From Bacteroidota bacterium (GTDB taxonomy: Bacteria; Bacteroidota; Bacteroidia; B-17B0; Aurantibacillaceae): 46,241 nucleotides of DNA. The stretch spans positions 1 through 46,241 of the forward strand of contig JABDDQ010000011.1 of the NCBI GenBank assembly GCA_013287545.1, given 5' to 3'. The translations under genes and the position numbers were made by a program. The notes below the pieces were generated by a model. That model was not told the origin of the DNA. It saw only the letters and a list, made by a program, of their open reading frames with translations, and ran no database searches. Positions 1 to 9,072 of this stretch are shown in pieces (position 1 is the first letter of the stretch; each line of letters opens with the position of its first letter).

Positions 1-78
1 GTTACATCTCGTTTTGCAATTCTTCTCGAAAATCGGAAAATAAAATTTAGTATCTTTAAATAATATAATGGACAAAAA

Positions 79-702
79 ATGAATGATACTTGGACTAACA
101 GATGGAATGACAGATATAGTAAAGAAGAGTTTGCTTATGGCGTAGCGCCTAACAACTATTTAAAAGAACAGTTAGAGAATTTAAATACTGGGACAATACT
201 TTTTCCGGCAGAAGGCGAGGGGCGCAATGCAGTTTTTGCAGCTAAACTTGGCTGGACGGTTTCAGCATTTGACATAAGTCCCCAAGGGAAAAACAAAGCA
301 TTATTACTTGCGGGAACTAATAAAGTAACAATTGACTATCAGGTTGGCGAATTACAGACTTTGAATTATAACCCCGAACAATTTGATATTATTGCACTGA
401 TTTATGCGCACTTTCCGGCAAATATTAAATCAGTATATCACAAGGCACTTGACAAATATTTACGAAGGGGTGGCTTAGTTATTTTCGAGGCGTTTAGTAA
501 AAAACATATTGAATATAATTCTAAGAACGAAAAAGTAGGCGGGCCAAAAGAAGTTGACATGTTATTTTCAATAGATGAAATAAAATCTGATTTCGATAAT
601 TATGAAATTATAGAATTAGTAGAAAAGGAAATCGAATTGAATGAAGGATTGTTTCATAACGGTATAGGTTCAGTAATAAGATTCGTTGGACGAAAAAAAT
701 AG
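79..702 (+). CDS. Class I SAM-dependent methyltransferase (TehB/thiopurine-like)
   Basis: A 207-residue soluble protein that probably moves a methyl group from S-adenosylmethionine to a small molecule. The SAM-binding motif I is a variant of the usual glycine loop, [14 protein letters not shown] at about residues 42-55, followed by the acidic end of beta-2 in SAFDIS. The N-terminus ([10 protein letters not shown], then [11 protein letters not shown]) is typical of the small TehB/TPMT-like group, and length fits. The substrate cannot be read from sequence. It stands alone; a TATCTTTA element at 51-58 could be part of its promoter. A GCTAACA-containing segment follows just after the stop at 709. 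Family call is firm; substrate is unknown. Confidence 0.85.
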   Translation: MNDTWTNRWNDRYSKEEFAYGVAPNNYLKEQLENLNTGTILFPAEGEGRNAVFAAKLGWTVSAFDISPQGKNKALLLAGTNKVTIDYQVGELQTLNYNPEQFDIIALIYAHFPANIKSVYHKALDKYLRRGGLVIFEAFSKKHIEYNSKNEKVGGPKEVDMLFSIDEIKSDFDNYEIIELVEKEIELNEGLFHNGIGSVIRFVGRKK

Positions 703-808
703 ACTATTGCTAACATGGGTTTATACACCTGCATCCTGATTATACAAACACAACTGGCGCTCGACCACTAAGCTGTAGAATATTAACGGTAATTTTAAGA
801 CGATAAAC

Positions 809-1065
809 ATGACTTGGAAAACATACGCACTAATTATACTCATATCGGCATTGATAAGCTGTGGTGACATCAGTAAAAACATTGAAGAGAGGGTAGCAAT
901 GGTGTAAAAGATTCTAAAGTAGAAATTGAAAAGGAAGTTACTTTAAAAAGTATTAAACTAAGTTATTTAGTTGAGATTGAAAAACAGGCACAAGAAATCT
1001 ACGAAAGAAAATTAGTCAAACAAACAATTGAGTTTATTGAAAAGGGTTTAATCTTCATTAAATGA
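809..1065 (+). pseudogene. Small lipoprotein gene with a frameshift
   Basis: The ATG at 809 opens a 32-codon frame whose start has a lipoprotein signal: basic MTWK, a hydrophobic stretch and a lipobox ending LISALISC. It stops at 907. From about 890 another frame stays open to the stop at 1063-1065 and gives a plausible charged, helical continuation (KVEIEKEVTLKS ... IEFIEKGLIFIK). Joining the two would give a roughly 85-residue lipoprotein, so one base seems gained or lost near 885-895. It could be a true pseudogene, a sequencing error, or a short real lipoprotein with unrelated downstream sequence. No family recognised. Confidence 0.5.
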
Positions 1066-1204
1066 TGAATAAAATTATTTTATTTATAATAGCCTATTAT
1101 CAATTGCTCAAAGGAGTTTACATTATTCTTTTTTAACACCGATTTTTACATTATTTCTCCTAATATTATTAGCTTTGGTTAGACTAGTCATTTAAAAAAA
1201 AAAC

Positions 1205-3508
1205 ATGAAAAATATTACTTACCTGCTTTTTATTTTTGCTTTAAGTATTACTGAATTATATGCTAAGCCTGTTATTATTACACTTGCAAAAGAAGTTGCC
1301 GTAAATTTTTACAATAAAAATTCTAACATAAAAGTAAAGGACATAACACTTGCTTATACATCTTCATCTAAAATAGGTGCTCCATTATACTTTGCGTTTA
1401 ATATAAATAACAATGATGGTTTTGTAATAGTAAGTGGCGATGATGCTATAAAACCCATTATTGGTTATTCAACCGAAAACAATTTTGTTAGACCAAAAGC
1501 AAATACTACAATAGCCTATTGGTTAAATGATTTTTCAAATGCAATAGAAACCAAACGAAGTAAGAGTTTTATTGCAGATGATGCAATTGTTAAAGAATGG
1601 GCAAGATATTTGGCTATTACAAATCAAGATAGAACCTATAATATTGTAAGTAGTGTTACCGATACTGTTGCCCCTCTTGTACAAACAACTTGGGATCAAT
1701 CTCCTAATTACAATAGTTTATGCCCGGGTGGCTCAGTAACGGGTTGTGTGGCAACAGCCATGGCTCAAATCATGAAATTTTGGAATTATCCAAGTCAGGG
1801 TGCCGATTCTAGTTCGTATTGCGATTGTGTAGCAAGTGGTTATCAAAATGATTATAGTACATTATCTGCTAATTATAGTGCAACTACTTATAACTGGGCT
1901 AATATGCCTTTAGCTTATTCAAATAGTGATGTGGCTCTACTTATGTATCATTGTGGTGTAAGTGTTGATATGGATTATTCTCCGAGTGAAAGTAATGCTT
2001 ATGTACTCACAGCTGATAAACCCGTTTGTTCACAATCTGCTTATATTAATTATTTTAAGTATAATCCCTATACTTTGCAAGGTATAAAAAGAGCAAATTA
2101 TACAGATACACAATGGATACAAGTATTGAAAAATGAACTGCTAAACGGGAGACCTATTCAGTATTTGGCACAGGACCCTGCTAATGGTGGGCATAGTTGG
2201 GTTGTAGATGGTTTTGATATAAATAACAATTTTAATATGAATTGGGGTTGGGGTGGCTACGATAATGGATATTATAACCTTGATAATTTAGACCCAAGCA
2301 GCGATAATTTCTCTTCATATCATGAAGCCCTTATTGGTATTGTGCCTATGTCAATAACCGCCAATGCAGCCGGCATTATCTCTATTTCTGAGCCAATTAC
2401 AGGTTGTAATGATACTATCATCAACCCAGTAATTAAACTACAAAATTATGGCAGTAGTACATTAAGTTCATCTATAATCAATTATCAAATAGATAACGGC
2501 ACTATCCAAACATATACCTGGAATGGTTCGCTAACGAGTGGCCAAACTGCTAATGTAAATCTACCAAGTCTTATTATCTCTTCAGCCGGAAATCATACAT
2601 TTGTTTGTTCTAGTATTAGTGCAAATAATACAACAAACGCAAATTTTGCAAACAGCCAATCAAGCATTAACTTTTATATTGTTTTTGGTACAAACACACC
2701 TCTTGCAGAAAGTTTTGAAACAACTACTTCGCTTCCAAATTCAATATGGAATATATCACATACATCAACAGGAGTAGATTTTACTATTACCTCTAATGCA
2801 GCAGCAACGGGTACTAAATCAGTAATGATAGATAACATAAATAATATAGCCGGAAACAATAGCCTTTTACAAACCTCTTCCTCTTATGATATGACAACTT
2901 TTACAACACCCTCATTAACATTTAAAGCTGCCTATCAACAAAAAACTATTACAAATGCCGATAAATTACAAATCTATACTTCTACTGATTGCGGTACCAG
3001 TTGGGTTTCAAGAAGGGCAATTACAAGTACTACTTTAGCTTCCCTTGCCGGAGGAACAGGAACAAGCCCTTATACACCAACACCATCTAAATTTACTACT
3101 TATACAGTTAATATAAACGGTGTAGCAAACAATCATAATGTTATGTTTCGTTGGGAGTTTTATGCCGACCCTAATGGACCTGGCAATAATTTGTATATAG
3201 ATGATATAAATATTATTAGCTCCGTGACTGGAATACAGAATATAGAAGAGCTTGTTAATTTAAATATATATCCTAATCCATCATCAGGTAAAGTAAATAT
3301 AGATTTTAATTTATCAGAAAAACATAATATTGCCATACAAGTAAGTGATATACTTGGCAGAGTTGTTGAAAATTTCGATACTAAATCTTACGAAGCAGGA
3401 GAAACAGTCTTAGTTTTTGGTTCTGCCAATTTATATCAGACAGGTGTTTATCTAATTAATTTAAATATTGACGGGCAACACATTGTTAAAAAAATAATTA
3501 TTCAATAA
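1205..3508 (+). CDS. T9SS-secreted C10 (streptopain-like) cysteine protease
   Basis: A 767-residue secreted protease. Order of parts: signal peptide (1-20, ending LYA); a Spi-type inhibitory propeptide (about 21-150, with the phrase GFVIVSGDD); a papain-fold C10 catalytic domain (about 155-375); beta-sandwich regions, one resembling a MAM or adhesin jelly roll (about 500-680); and a type A T9SS sorting domain (about 685-767, starting NLNIYPNPSSGK). Catalytic Cys181 is in VTGCVATAMAQ and His330 in GGHSWVVDGFD, followed by the NMNWGWGGY segment typical of the family. All key residues are present, so it should be active once the propeptide is removed. The T9SS domain predicts export across the outer membrane. 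It precedes the NHL gene by 11 bases, a probable operon. Confidence 0.93.
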   Translation: MKNITYLLFIFALSITELYAKPVIITLAKEVAVNFYNKNSNIKVKDITLAYTSSSKIGAPLYFAFNINNNDGFVIVSGDDAIKPIIGYSTENNFVRPKANTTIAYWLNDFSNAIETKRSKSFIADDAIVKEWARYLAITNQDRTYNIVSSVTDTVAPLVQTTWDQSPNYNSLCPGGSVTGCVATAMAQIMKFWNYPSQGADSSSYCDCVASGYQNDYSTLSANYSATTYNWANMPLAYSNSDVALLMYHCGVSVDMDYSPSESNAYVLTADKPVCSQSAYINYFKYNPYTLQGIKRANYTDTQWIQVLKNELLNGRPIQYLAQDPANGGHSWVVDGFDINNNFNMNWGWGGYDNGYYNLDNLDPSSDNFSSYHEALIGIVPMSITANAAGIISISEPITGCNDTIINPVIKLQNYGSSTLSSSIINYQIDNGTIQTYTWNGSLTSGQTANVNLPSLIISSAGNHTFVCSSISANNTTNANFANSQSSINFYIVFGTNTPLAESFETTTSLPNSIWNISHTSTGVDFTITSNAAATGTKSVMIDNINNIAGNNSLLQTSSSYDMTTFTTPSLTFKAAYQQKTITNADKLQIYTSTDCGTSWVSRRAITSTTLASLAGGTGTSPYTPTPSKFTTYTVNINGVANNHNVMFRWEFYADPNGPGNNLYIDDINIISSVTGIQNIEELVNLNIYPNPSSGKVNIDFNLSEKHNIAIQVSDILGRVVENFDTKSYEAGETVLVFGSANLYQTGVYLINLNIDGQHIVKKIIIQ

Positions 3509-3519
3509 AAACAGAACGC

Positions 3520-4827
3520 ATGAAAAAATTTTTACTTCTTGTTTTACTCTTAAGTACTACATATATAAACGGTCAAATAGTAAGCACTTTAGCAGGCTCT
3601 ACTACACATGGGTCTGCCGACGGAATAGGTTCTGCTGCAGGTTTTTGGAATCCTAGTGGAGTAACTGCTGATACAATTGGTAATTTATATGTAACTGATG
3701 GTCTTAATAATGAAATAAGAAAAATTATAATTTCTACAGGGCAGGTTACAACCATGGCTGGTTCTACCGCAAGTGGCTCTGCTGATGGAATAGGTGCTTT
3801 AGCTCGTTTTAATCAACCATTAGGAATCACATACGATGGTGCAGGCAACTTGTATGTGGCTGATCCTATTAATAATGAGATACGAAAAATAATTATTTCT
3901 ACAGGGCAGGTTACAACCATAGCCGGTTCTACCACAAGTGGTTCTGCAAATGGAACAGACACAGCAGCAAAATTTAATCTTCCAAGTGGAGTAGCTTGTG
4001 ATGGCAATGGTAATTTATTTGTAGCTGATCATAATAATAATATGATTCGGAAAATTGTAATTTCTACAGGTGTAGTTTCAACGTTGGCAGGTTCTACAAC
4101 TCAAGGTTTTGCTAATGGAATAGGAACGGCAGCAAAATTTTATTTCCCTATTGGGCTAGTGTGCGATGGCAATGGTAATCTATTTGTAACTGACAATTAT
4201 AATTATATGATTAGGAAAATTATAATTTCAAGTGGATTAGTTAGTACTTTGGCTGGATATACCACACAGAGTACGCCAATTGATGGGACAGGTACAGCTG
4301 CAGGTTTTGGAGACCCTAATGGAATAATCTATGATGGAAATGGTAATTTATTTGTAACAGAAGCTTCATTTAACAAAATAAGAAAAATAGTTATTTCTAG
4401 TGCAGTAGTCACTACCATAGCAGGTACAGGTACCCATGGTTCTACAGATGGAATAGGTACTGCAGCGAGTTTTAATGCCCCTAAAGGAATAACATGCGAT
4501 AAAAATGGAAATTTATATATAGCTGATGGTATAAATGATGAAATACGTATGATAACTAATACCCCCATGGGCATTGAAAAAGTAAAGGATATTACAAATG
4601 AGATAGTAGTTTATCCTAACCCCGCACAAAACAATCTTATTATAGAAACAAACTCTTCTGAAAAACAATCTCTGCAAATATTTGACGTAAACGGAAATCT
4701 TATTTTGAGCCAATCTATAAATGATAAAACAAATGTCGATGCAAGCAGTTTAAATACCGGTGTTTATAATATAAGCATTATTGGAAGTGAAGGGGTTACA
4801 AATAAGCGCTTAGTTATCATTAGGTAA
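3520..4827 (+). CDS. T9SS-secreted NHL-repeat beta-propeller protein
   Basis: A 435-residue secreted protein. A signal peptide (1-18, ending INGQ) is followed by six near-identical units of about 55 residues. Each contains AGS/T, a DGIGxAAxF turn, a GNLYVTD or GNLFVAD strand and an EIRKIIIS strand, which is the NHL pattern and predicts a six-bladed propeller. A type A T9SS domain closes the protein (about 365-435, from VVYPNPAQNN to KRLVIIR). Such propellers usually bind other proteins or glycans; no catalytic residues are visible. It lies 11 bases after the C10 protease and probably shares its transcript. Confidence 0.9.
   Translation: MKKFLLLVLLLSTTYINGQIVSTLAGSTTHGSADGIGSAAGFWNPSGVTADTIGNLYVTDGLNNEIRKIIISTGQVTTMAGSTASGSADGIGALARFNQPLGITYDGAGNLYVADPINNEIRKIIISTGQVTTIAGSTTSGSANGTDTAAKFNLPSGVACDGNGNLFVADHNNNMIRKIVISTGVVSTLAGSTTQGFANGIGTAAKFYFPIGLVCDGNGNLFVTDNYNYMIRKIIISSGLVSTLAGYTTQSTPIDGTGTAAGFGDPNGIIYDGNGNLFVTEASFNKIRKIVISSAVVTTIAGTGTHGSTDGIGTAASFNAPKGITCDKNGNLYIADGINDEIRMITNTPMGIEKVKDITNEIVVYPNPAQNNLIIETNSSEKQSLQIFDVNGNLILSQSINDKTNVDASSLNTGVYNISIIGSEGVTNKRLVIIR
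3592..4545 (+). repeat. Six tandem ~165-bp coding repeats (NHL blades)
   Basis: The NHL gene is built from tandem units beginning at the Ala-Gly codons near 3592, 3757, 3922, 4087, 4252 and 4423. Spacing is 165 bases, the fifth unit being about 6 bases longer. Stretches such as the TTTCTACAGGGCAGGTTACA region recur exactly in units 1 and 2. Such recent identity suggests expansion by slippage or unequal recombination, so blade number may vary between strains. Confidence 0.8.
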
Positions 4828-5014
4828 TGTTAGTCGTGTTCAAGCTTCCTGCAATCTTTTCAAAACAGTAAATATTGTAAATTAAGTACTTACCAACTTC
4901 ATAGTTGTATACATGCTCTTTATCTGATAAACCTTTTGTTTTCATTTTTAAATGAGGTTTTAGCGCTCTTGATAATTTAATAGTTGAGTGCAATCCAGAT
5001 AATAAGTAAGTATC

Positions 5015-5896
5015 TCATTTAAAATTATGTGCCTTTTTTGCTAATGCCCAATTCTTCTTTAAAATTGGCTTTTCATAGGTGGTTTCACCATTTGAAGGTT
5101 CGCCGGAAAAGTGGCAGAATTTTTCGGCGTAATCTACCTTTTCAAATTTTTTCCAACTCTGAAGCGCTTGATCTGTCATTGGAATCTTAATATTGAATGG
5201 TATTGGTTTTCCAGTTCTTATACAATAACCAGTATGAGTTTGTTTTTCTTCTGATTTTTGGCTTACTTTTTTCTTCTCGTAGTTTGTCTTTTGATTAACT
5301 TCTTCATATTTATTTTTCTCTTCAAAAAAACTTGATAGCATATCCAATTCAACTATAGAGCCACTATATTTGTTCGTGAGGCCCATATATTTTTTGTCAA
5401 ACTTTGGCTTATTGTAAAATAGAAGCTCTGATTGGTCAATCACTCTTTTAAAATAATTATAGGCCTGGTTGTCAAGGCTATCTTCTCCTGCAACATTATT
5501 TATTAATTTATGTGCCAAGTTACTCTTAGTCATTATTCCTGCTTCTATATTATTATCCTGAGAATAACTATAAAGGTTCATTGAAGTTAGAATAGCGGCA
5601 CTTTCATTTGCGTAATATTTGGCATGAAGCCTTTTTTCGTACCGTATTTGGATATTGGGAAATTCCTTGAAAAAAATAAAATCTTCCTGCTTCATACTCT
5701 TGGTCAAGTCTTCAGAGTTTTTGCCAAACACAATTATAATTTCAAGTTTATGATTGTCTTTTTTGGTTTTTAAAGTGGAAGCATAACGATCATGCAATTG
5801 AATGTATGGAGAAATCAAAATAATTTGCTTTTCCGCCTGCTCAAATATTTTTTCTAATTCAGCATTAAGTTCGTTTCCTGTAAAAAATTTAGCCAC
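5015..5896 (-). CDS. Phospholipase D-like (single HKD) protein with C-terminal Cys motif
   Basis: A 293-residue protein of the PLD superfamily. The N-terminal half has one variant HKD motif: His91, Lys93, Glu98 in place of the usual Asp, and Ser105/Asn107 in TSMN. Single-motif members usually dimerise to make one active site, as in Nuc-type nucleases. The C-terminal half has a charged linker (about 195-220) and a conserved tail with GYCIRTGKPIPFN and EKFCHFSGE, whose cysteines and histidine suggest a small zinc-binding module. This architecture occurs in many bacteria as an uncharacterised PLD family protein. Nucleic acid is the likeliest substrate, but that is inference. The neighbouring HEPN-like gene hints at a defence role. 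Confidence 0.78.
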   Translation of the reverse strand: MAKFFTGNELNAELEKIFEQAEKQIILISPYIQLHDRYASTLKTKKDNHKLEIIIVFGKNSEDLTKSMKQEDFIFFKEFPNIQIRYEKRLHAKYYANESAAILTSMNLYSYSQDNNIEAGIMTKSNLAHKLINNVAGEDSLDNQAYNYFKRVIDQSELLFYNKPKFDKKYMGLTNKYSGSIVELDMLSSFFEEKNKYEEVNQKTNYEKKKVSQKSEEKQTHTGYCIRTGKPIPFNIKIPMTDQALQSWKKFEKVDYAEKFCHFSGEPSNGETTYEKPILKKNWALAKKAHNFK

Positions 5897-6029
5897 GTTG
5901 ATTTTATTTAATGGTTCAAAGGTAATATTATTGGCTATTACCTAAATTACTTTATGTACTATCGGTTTTATCTCGCGGTACATGTAAGAAATTTCCTGTT
6001 TTTGTATTTTTTTAGAAAGTTAAATGCCT

Positions 6030-6037
6030 TACGTTTG
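6030..6037 (+). promoter_or_regulatory. Possible Bacteroidota -7 promoter element
   Basis: TACGTTTG fits the TAnnTTTG -7 consensus of Bacteroidota. A TTTG at 6001-6004 could be the -33 element, though the spacing is long. It would drive the 6115 gene with a leader of about 70 bases that includes a GCTAACA motif. Confidence 0.35.
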
Positions 6038-6114
6038 CTATTGTGGTATAATCAGTATGCCAAACGCTAACAATAATAATCGAAACATTCAAATAACATT
6101 TTCACGCAGACAAA

Positions 6115-6699
6115 ATGAAAACTATATCAAAAGAAAACAAAAGTGTAAGGGACTTTATTCAAGTTGTTTTAATTAACAATATAGGAAGTTTAGTAGAAAC
6201 AGGAAATCATTATTTAGGTTTCGGTGTTCAAACTCAAGCTATTGAATTAATAGGAGCTATAATAGAAGACAAGGCGGTTGAAAATCTTCAGACAAGCAAT
6301 CCTAATAGTGAATTTGATACTCAAAGAAAATCGAGAAGAAGATTTCATAATGCTATCAAACTCTTTTCAAATCCAAACTACTTGAATTATTGTCCTGAAC
6401 TAAGAACTGATGTAAATTATAATGTAGATTTTGATTTATATGAAAATTTGAGATGTGGTTATGCTCATCAAATGAGACCACTTAGCAAAATTTCTGTAAC
6501 TACCGAACCAGAATCTGTTCAAGACGGAACTCAACATTTAGTTATAGACCCATTATCTAATAGACTAATTATAGTTAGCGAAATCTTATATAGGGACTTA
6601 AAAGAAGTTTGCGAAACGGTAATTACAATGATAGATAACGGGCAGATTAACCATACTAAGCCTTATGGAAATTTTTTAGGTCTAATAAGTTATTCTTAA
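6115..6699 (+). CDS. HEPN-like protein, function unknown
   Basis: A 194-residue, mainly helical protein without signal peptide or membrane segment. The segment NLRCGYAHQMRP (about residues 121-132) contains R-x4-H, the catalytic signature of HEPN ribonucleases, at the C-terminal end of a helical region, as expected for that fold. HEPN proteins act in toxin-antitoxin and anti-phage systems as RNases or as partners of nucleotidyltransferases. No adjacent antitoxin is evident, so activity here is inference. It lies between two GCTAACA-containing intergenic segments and next to the PLD-like gene. HEPN assignment rests on one motif and predicted helicity. Confidence 0.5.
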   Translation: MKTISKENKSVRDFIQVVLINNIGSLVETGNHYLGFGVQTQAIELIGAIIEDKAVENLQTSNPNSEFDTQRKSRRRFHNAIKLFSNPNYLNYCPELRTDVNYNVDFDLYENLRCGYAHQMRPLSKISVTTEPESVQDGTQHLVIDPLSNRLIIVSEILYRDLKEVCETVITMIDNGQINHTKPYGNFLGLISYS

Positions 6700-6824
6700 A
6701 TAAAGAGCTGCCGCTAACAACAGTTTGTTCGGCAATCGGGCGACGATGGAAAACAAAAGTGTTATCTTTAAACAACTTTAGTTCAGAAGATCACATACAA
6801 TAGTAAAAGGATAAATAACACAAT

Positions 6825-7241
6825 ATGAAAAAAGAATATTATGACACTTACGAAATGCTATATTCCGAGTATGTTTATGAAAATGATTTCAGACGTAGAC
6901 GACCATTCCTTTATGACGAATATTATATCATTAGGACTATCAGGAAATCAATTGATAATGCCGACAAAAGCAATTCACTTCGCCCAGATGCAAAATATTT
7001 TTTGATAGTTAATTTTCATCACTTAATTGTTAGACCATTATTTGAACAAAGACCGTACAAAGATCGTCAAATAGAAAAAGAGTTCACGGAACTGGAAGGC
7101 GATATACAGGATGACATTGCTACAATTGTTTCCGAAACAAAGAAAGAAGCGGAAGGGGAAATTAGTGGGCATCAAATAATGCGGACAATTGATAAGGTGT
7201 GGAAGAATTTAAAAACAACAAGACTTGAACTTTGGGGATGA
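6825..7241 (+). CDS. Unknown soluble protein, first gene of a coupled pair
   Basis: A 138-residue acidic and tyrosine-rich protein with no recognised family. The N-terminal 40 residues are dense in Tyr, Glu and Arg (YEMLYSEYVYENDFRRRRPF); a central IVNFHHLIVRPLF segment looks like the hydrophobic core. The C-terminal half is charged and helical. Its stop codon overlaps the start of the next gene as ATGA (7238-7241), which implies translational coupling and a joint function with the membrane protein downstream. A GCTAACA segment lies upstream at 6713. Confidence 0.6.
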   Translation: MKKEYYDTYEMLYSEYVYENDFRRRRPFLYDEYYIIRTIRKSIDNADKSNSLRPDAKYFLIVNFHHLIVRPLFEQRPYKDRQIEKEFTELEGDIQDDIATIVSETKKEAEGEISGHQIMRTIDKVWKNLKTTRLELWG

Positions 7242-7744
7242 GCAACGGAGAAGATAAAAATACGACTATTAGCACTCAAGTTATTTCTGCATCATTGACA
7301 ATGATAACAGTACTTGGGGCATTTGCTGTTTTCATAATAGAAAAAAGAGAAATTGGCTTTTGGTATTATCTGACAGCTGGATTTGCTTTTTTTTGTTTTG
7401 TAAGCAGTATTTTTTTAGGGGGAAAAGGACTAAGTGGAAAGGGAGCAAACAAAATCCCTAATCCATATTTTAATTGGCAAGCAATTACTGCATTAGTTGG
7501 CATCATTCTATTTTGTGTAAGCGTGTTTCTTGGCAAAGAAAAACCTGACGATTTAGAAAAGAAAGTTAGCGAACAGGAAAAAATTATCATTGAGTTAAAG
7601 ACGAAGGACGATTTTAGAGCAAAAGAAATAATACGACTTGGTGACGACCTAAACAAGCTCATAAAGCAAATTGATGAAATGAAAAAAACTACTATACCTA
7701 ACAGCACCTTGCCAAAAACTGGGCAGGCGAAGGTAAACAAATAG
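7238..7744 (+). CDS. Membrane protein with coiled coil, second gene of a coupled pair
   Basis: Starts at the ATG at 7238 that overlaps the upstream TGA, giving 168 residues. Three hydrophobic helices are visible (about 13-33, 37-57 and 78-96), followed by a cytosolic-looking coiled coil with heptads from DDLEKKVSEQEKII to IKQIDEMKK (about 100-150) and a short tail. The family is not recognised. A soluble partner coupled to a small multi-helix membrane protein is a layout seen in membrane-acting defence or toxin modules, but nothing here proves that. It ends 38 bases before the integrase stop on the opposite strand. Confidence 0.65.
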   Translation: MSNGEDKNTTISTQVISASLTMITVLGAFAVFIIEKREIGFWYYLTAGFAFFCFVSSIFLGGKGLSGKGANKIPNPYFNWQAITALVGIILFCVSVFLGKEKPDDLEKKVSEQEKIIIELKTKDDFRAKEIIRLGDDLNKLIKQIDEMKKTTIPNSTLPKTGQAKVNK

Positions 7745-7758
7745 TAGTGCTTCTATTC

Positions 7759-7780
7759 AACCTTTGTTCATATGAACAAA
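7759..7780. other. Palindrome next to the integrase; candidate attachment site
   Basis: TTTGTTCATATGAACAAA (7763-7780) is a perfect 18-bp palindrome ending two bases from the integrase stop. The overlapping 16-mer AACCTTTGTTCATATG (7759-7774) recurs exactly at 44180-44195. Tyrosine-recombinase genes often lie directly beside their att site, so this is a candidate attL. There is no U-run to make it a terminator. Confidence 0.4.
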
Positions 7781-7782
7781 AG

Positions 7783-9069
7783 TTACCCTTTAGTTTTGTG
7801 CTTTTTCTTTTTACTATTCTCATCATCCATCCCATCATTCAAGCGTTGAGCTGTTTGAGAAATATGTGCCTTGGTAACCTGCGCGTAAACTTCAGTTGTT
7901 TTGATAGAAGAATGCCCCAGCCATTTACTGACCGTTTTAATGTCCACATTTTTTTCCATTGTTATGGTTGTCGCGAATGTGTGTCTGGCCACGTGATAGG
8001 TTAGTGTCTTCTGTATTCCGGCTAATTTTCCAATCTCTTTTAAATATAGGTTTAGTTTTTGGTTGCTTATCCTTGGCAATATGTGTCCTGTTTTTATCCT
8101 GTTTTCTTCGTACTTATTATAAATATATTCTGCCGGTTTTAGTAACGGAATATGAAGTGCTTCCTTTGTTTTAAGCTGGTCAATGGTAATCCATAAATTG
8201 CCATCGCCTCCCCTGACAACGGCATTAGCCTTAAGCGACATAGAATCTGAAAAACGCAATCCGGTGTAAACAGAAAAGAAAAACATGTCCCTCACACGCA
8301 TAAGAGATAAGTTATTGCCAAGCGCATGATTTTTGATGATGGCCAGTTCTTCTTCCGTAAGAAATACTTTCTTGCCCCTGATTGCCTTTATCATAAAACC
8401 CTGAAACGGATTTTTAATAATGATCTCTTTGCGTATCGCGTTATTGATAACTACCTTCAGTTTAGTCAGATACTTATTTGCCGTATTCCTGTTCATAGGA
8501 CGTTTAAGAACCGGGTGCTCCCAACTAAGCAGCCAGTTCTCAAAGCGGTCTATCATGTTCCTGGAAACATTTTCCAATTGAATATCCTTTATTCTTATTC
8601 CCTTGAAAAAACTCTCCAGGTGAGATTTTAAGGCATAATAATGCGCAATGGTTGGCAAGGTGTAAACTTGTGGTTTCGATTTGGCCTCCTCGATGAATTC
8701 ATCTAAAAAAACCAACAAGCTATATTGTTTCTTCTGTAAAGGCTTTCCCCGGTAACCGTCCTTCATCATCGAAGCCATCACATGAACCTTTTGCCTTTCC
8801 AGTTCGTAATATACTTCCTGCAATTTGCCCTCCGCTTCGGATAGTTTAAAATTCAGGTAGTGCAATTGCTTTGATGTTCCCTTGAAACAGCCAAGCGATT
8901 CATCCCAATCAGCCGGATCAACAGTTATGTCCATACTGAAGTCTGTCTTTGTTCTGTTGACAATAACCCGGCAGTATACAGAAAGCTGATTTTCAATATC
9001 AGCTTTTGTTTTAATCAAAAAGAACTTTACTGTATACGGCAGTTTTGCTTCCAAGTTTTTTACATTCAT
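7783..9069 (-). CDS. Tyrosine recombinase / integrase (Bacteroidota type)
   Basis: A full-length 428-residue integrase. Order: N-terminal arm-binding domain (about 10-100, with SMDITVDPADWD), SAM-like core-binding domain (about 115-215) and catalytic domain (about 235-400). Catalytic residues are intact: Arg272 in TGLRFSD, His359 and Arg362 in HVARHTF, His386 in LGHSS and Tyr395 in TTEVYAQV, with Lys302 the likely beta-hairpin lysine. The lysine-rich tail (KKKKHK) is an added basic extension. It should cut and join DNA at attachment sites. The excisionase-like gene lies 3 bases upstream on the same strand, as in mobile-element integration modules. Confidence 0.93.
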   Translation of the reverse strand: MNVKNLEAKLPYTVKFFLIKTKADIENQLSVYCRVIVNRTKTDFSMDITVDPADWDESLGCFKGTSKQLHYLNFKLSEAEGKLQEVYYELERQKVHVMASMMKDGYRGKPLQKKQYSLLVFLDEFIEEAKSKPQVYTLPTIAHYYALKSHLESFFKGIRIKDIQLENVSRNMIDRFENWLLSWEHPVLKRPMNRNTANKYLTKLKVVINNAIRKEIIIKNPFQGFMIKAIRGKKVFLTEEELAIIKNHALGNNLSLMRVRDMFFFSVYTGLRFSDSMSLKANAVVRGGDGNLWITIDQLKTKEALHIPLLKPAEYIYNKYEENRIKTGHILPRISNQKLNLYLKEIGKLAGIQKTLTYHVARHTFATTITMEKNVDIKTVSKWLGHSSIKTTEVYAQVTKAHISQTAQRLNDGMDDENSKKKKHKTKG

Positions 9070-9072
9070 ATC

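Noticed and set aside
704-790. A true integron attC site
   Set aside because: Only the GCTAAC half is present; no matching GTTRRRY box or long palindrome was found, so it is kept only as a weak observation.
3592-4545. CRISPR-like array
   Set aside because: The regular 165-base repeats are in frame and encode NHL blades; there are no short repeats with unique spacers.
7366-7740. Long minus-strand open frame opposite the membrane protein gene
   Set aside because: It is a shadow of the plus-strand gene: the plus strand has hydrophobic helices, a heptad pattern and an ATGA-coupled start, while the minus frame is Ser/Phe-rich without any motif.
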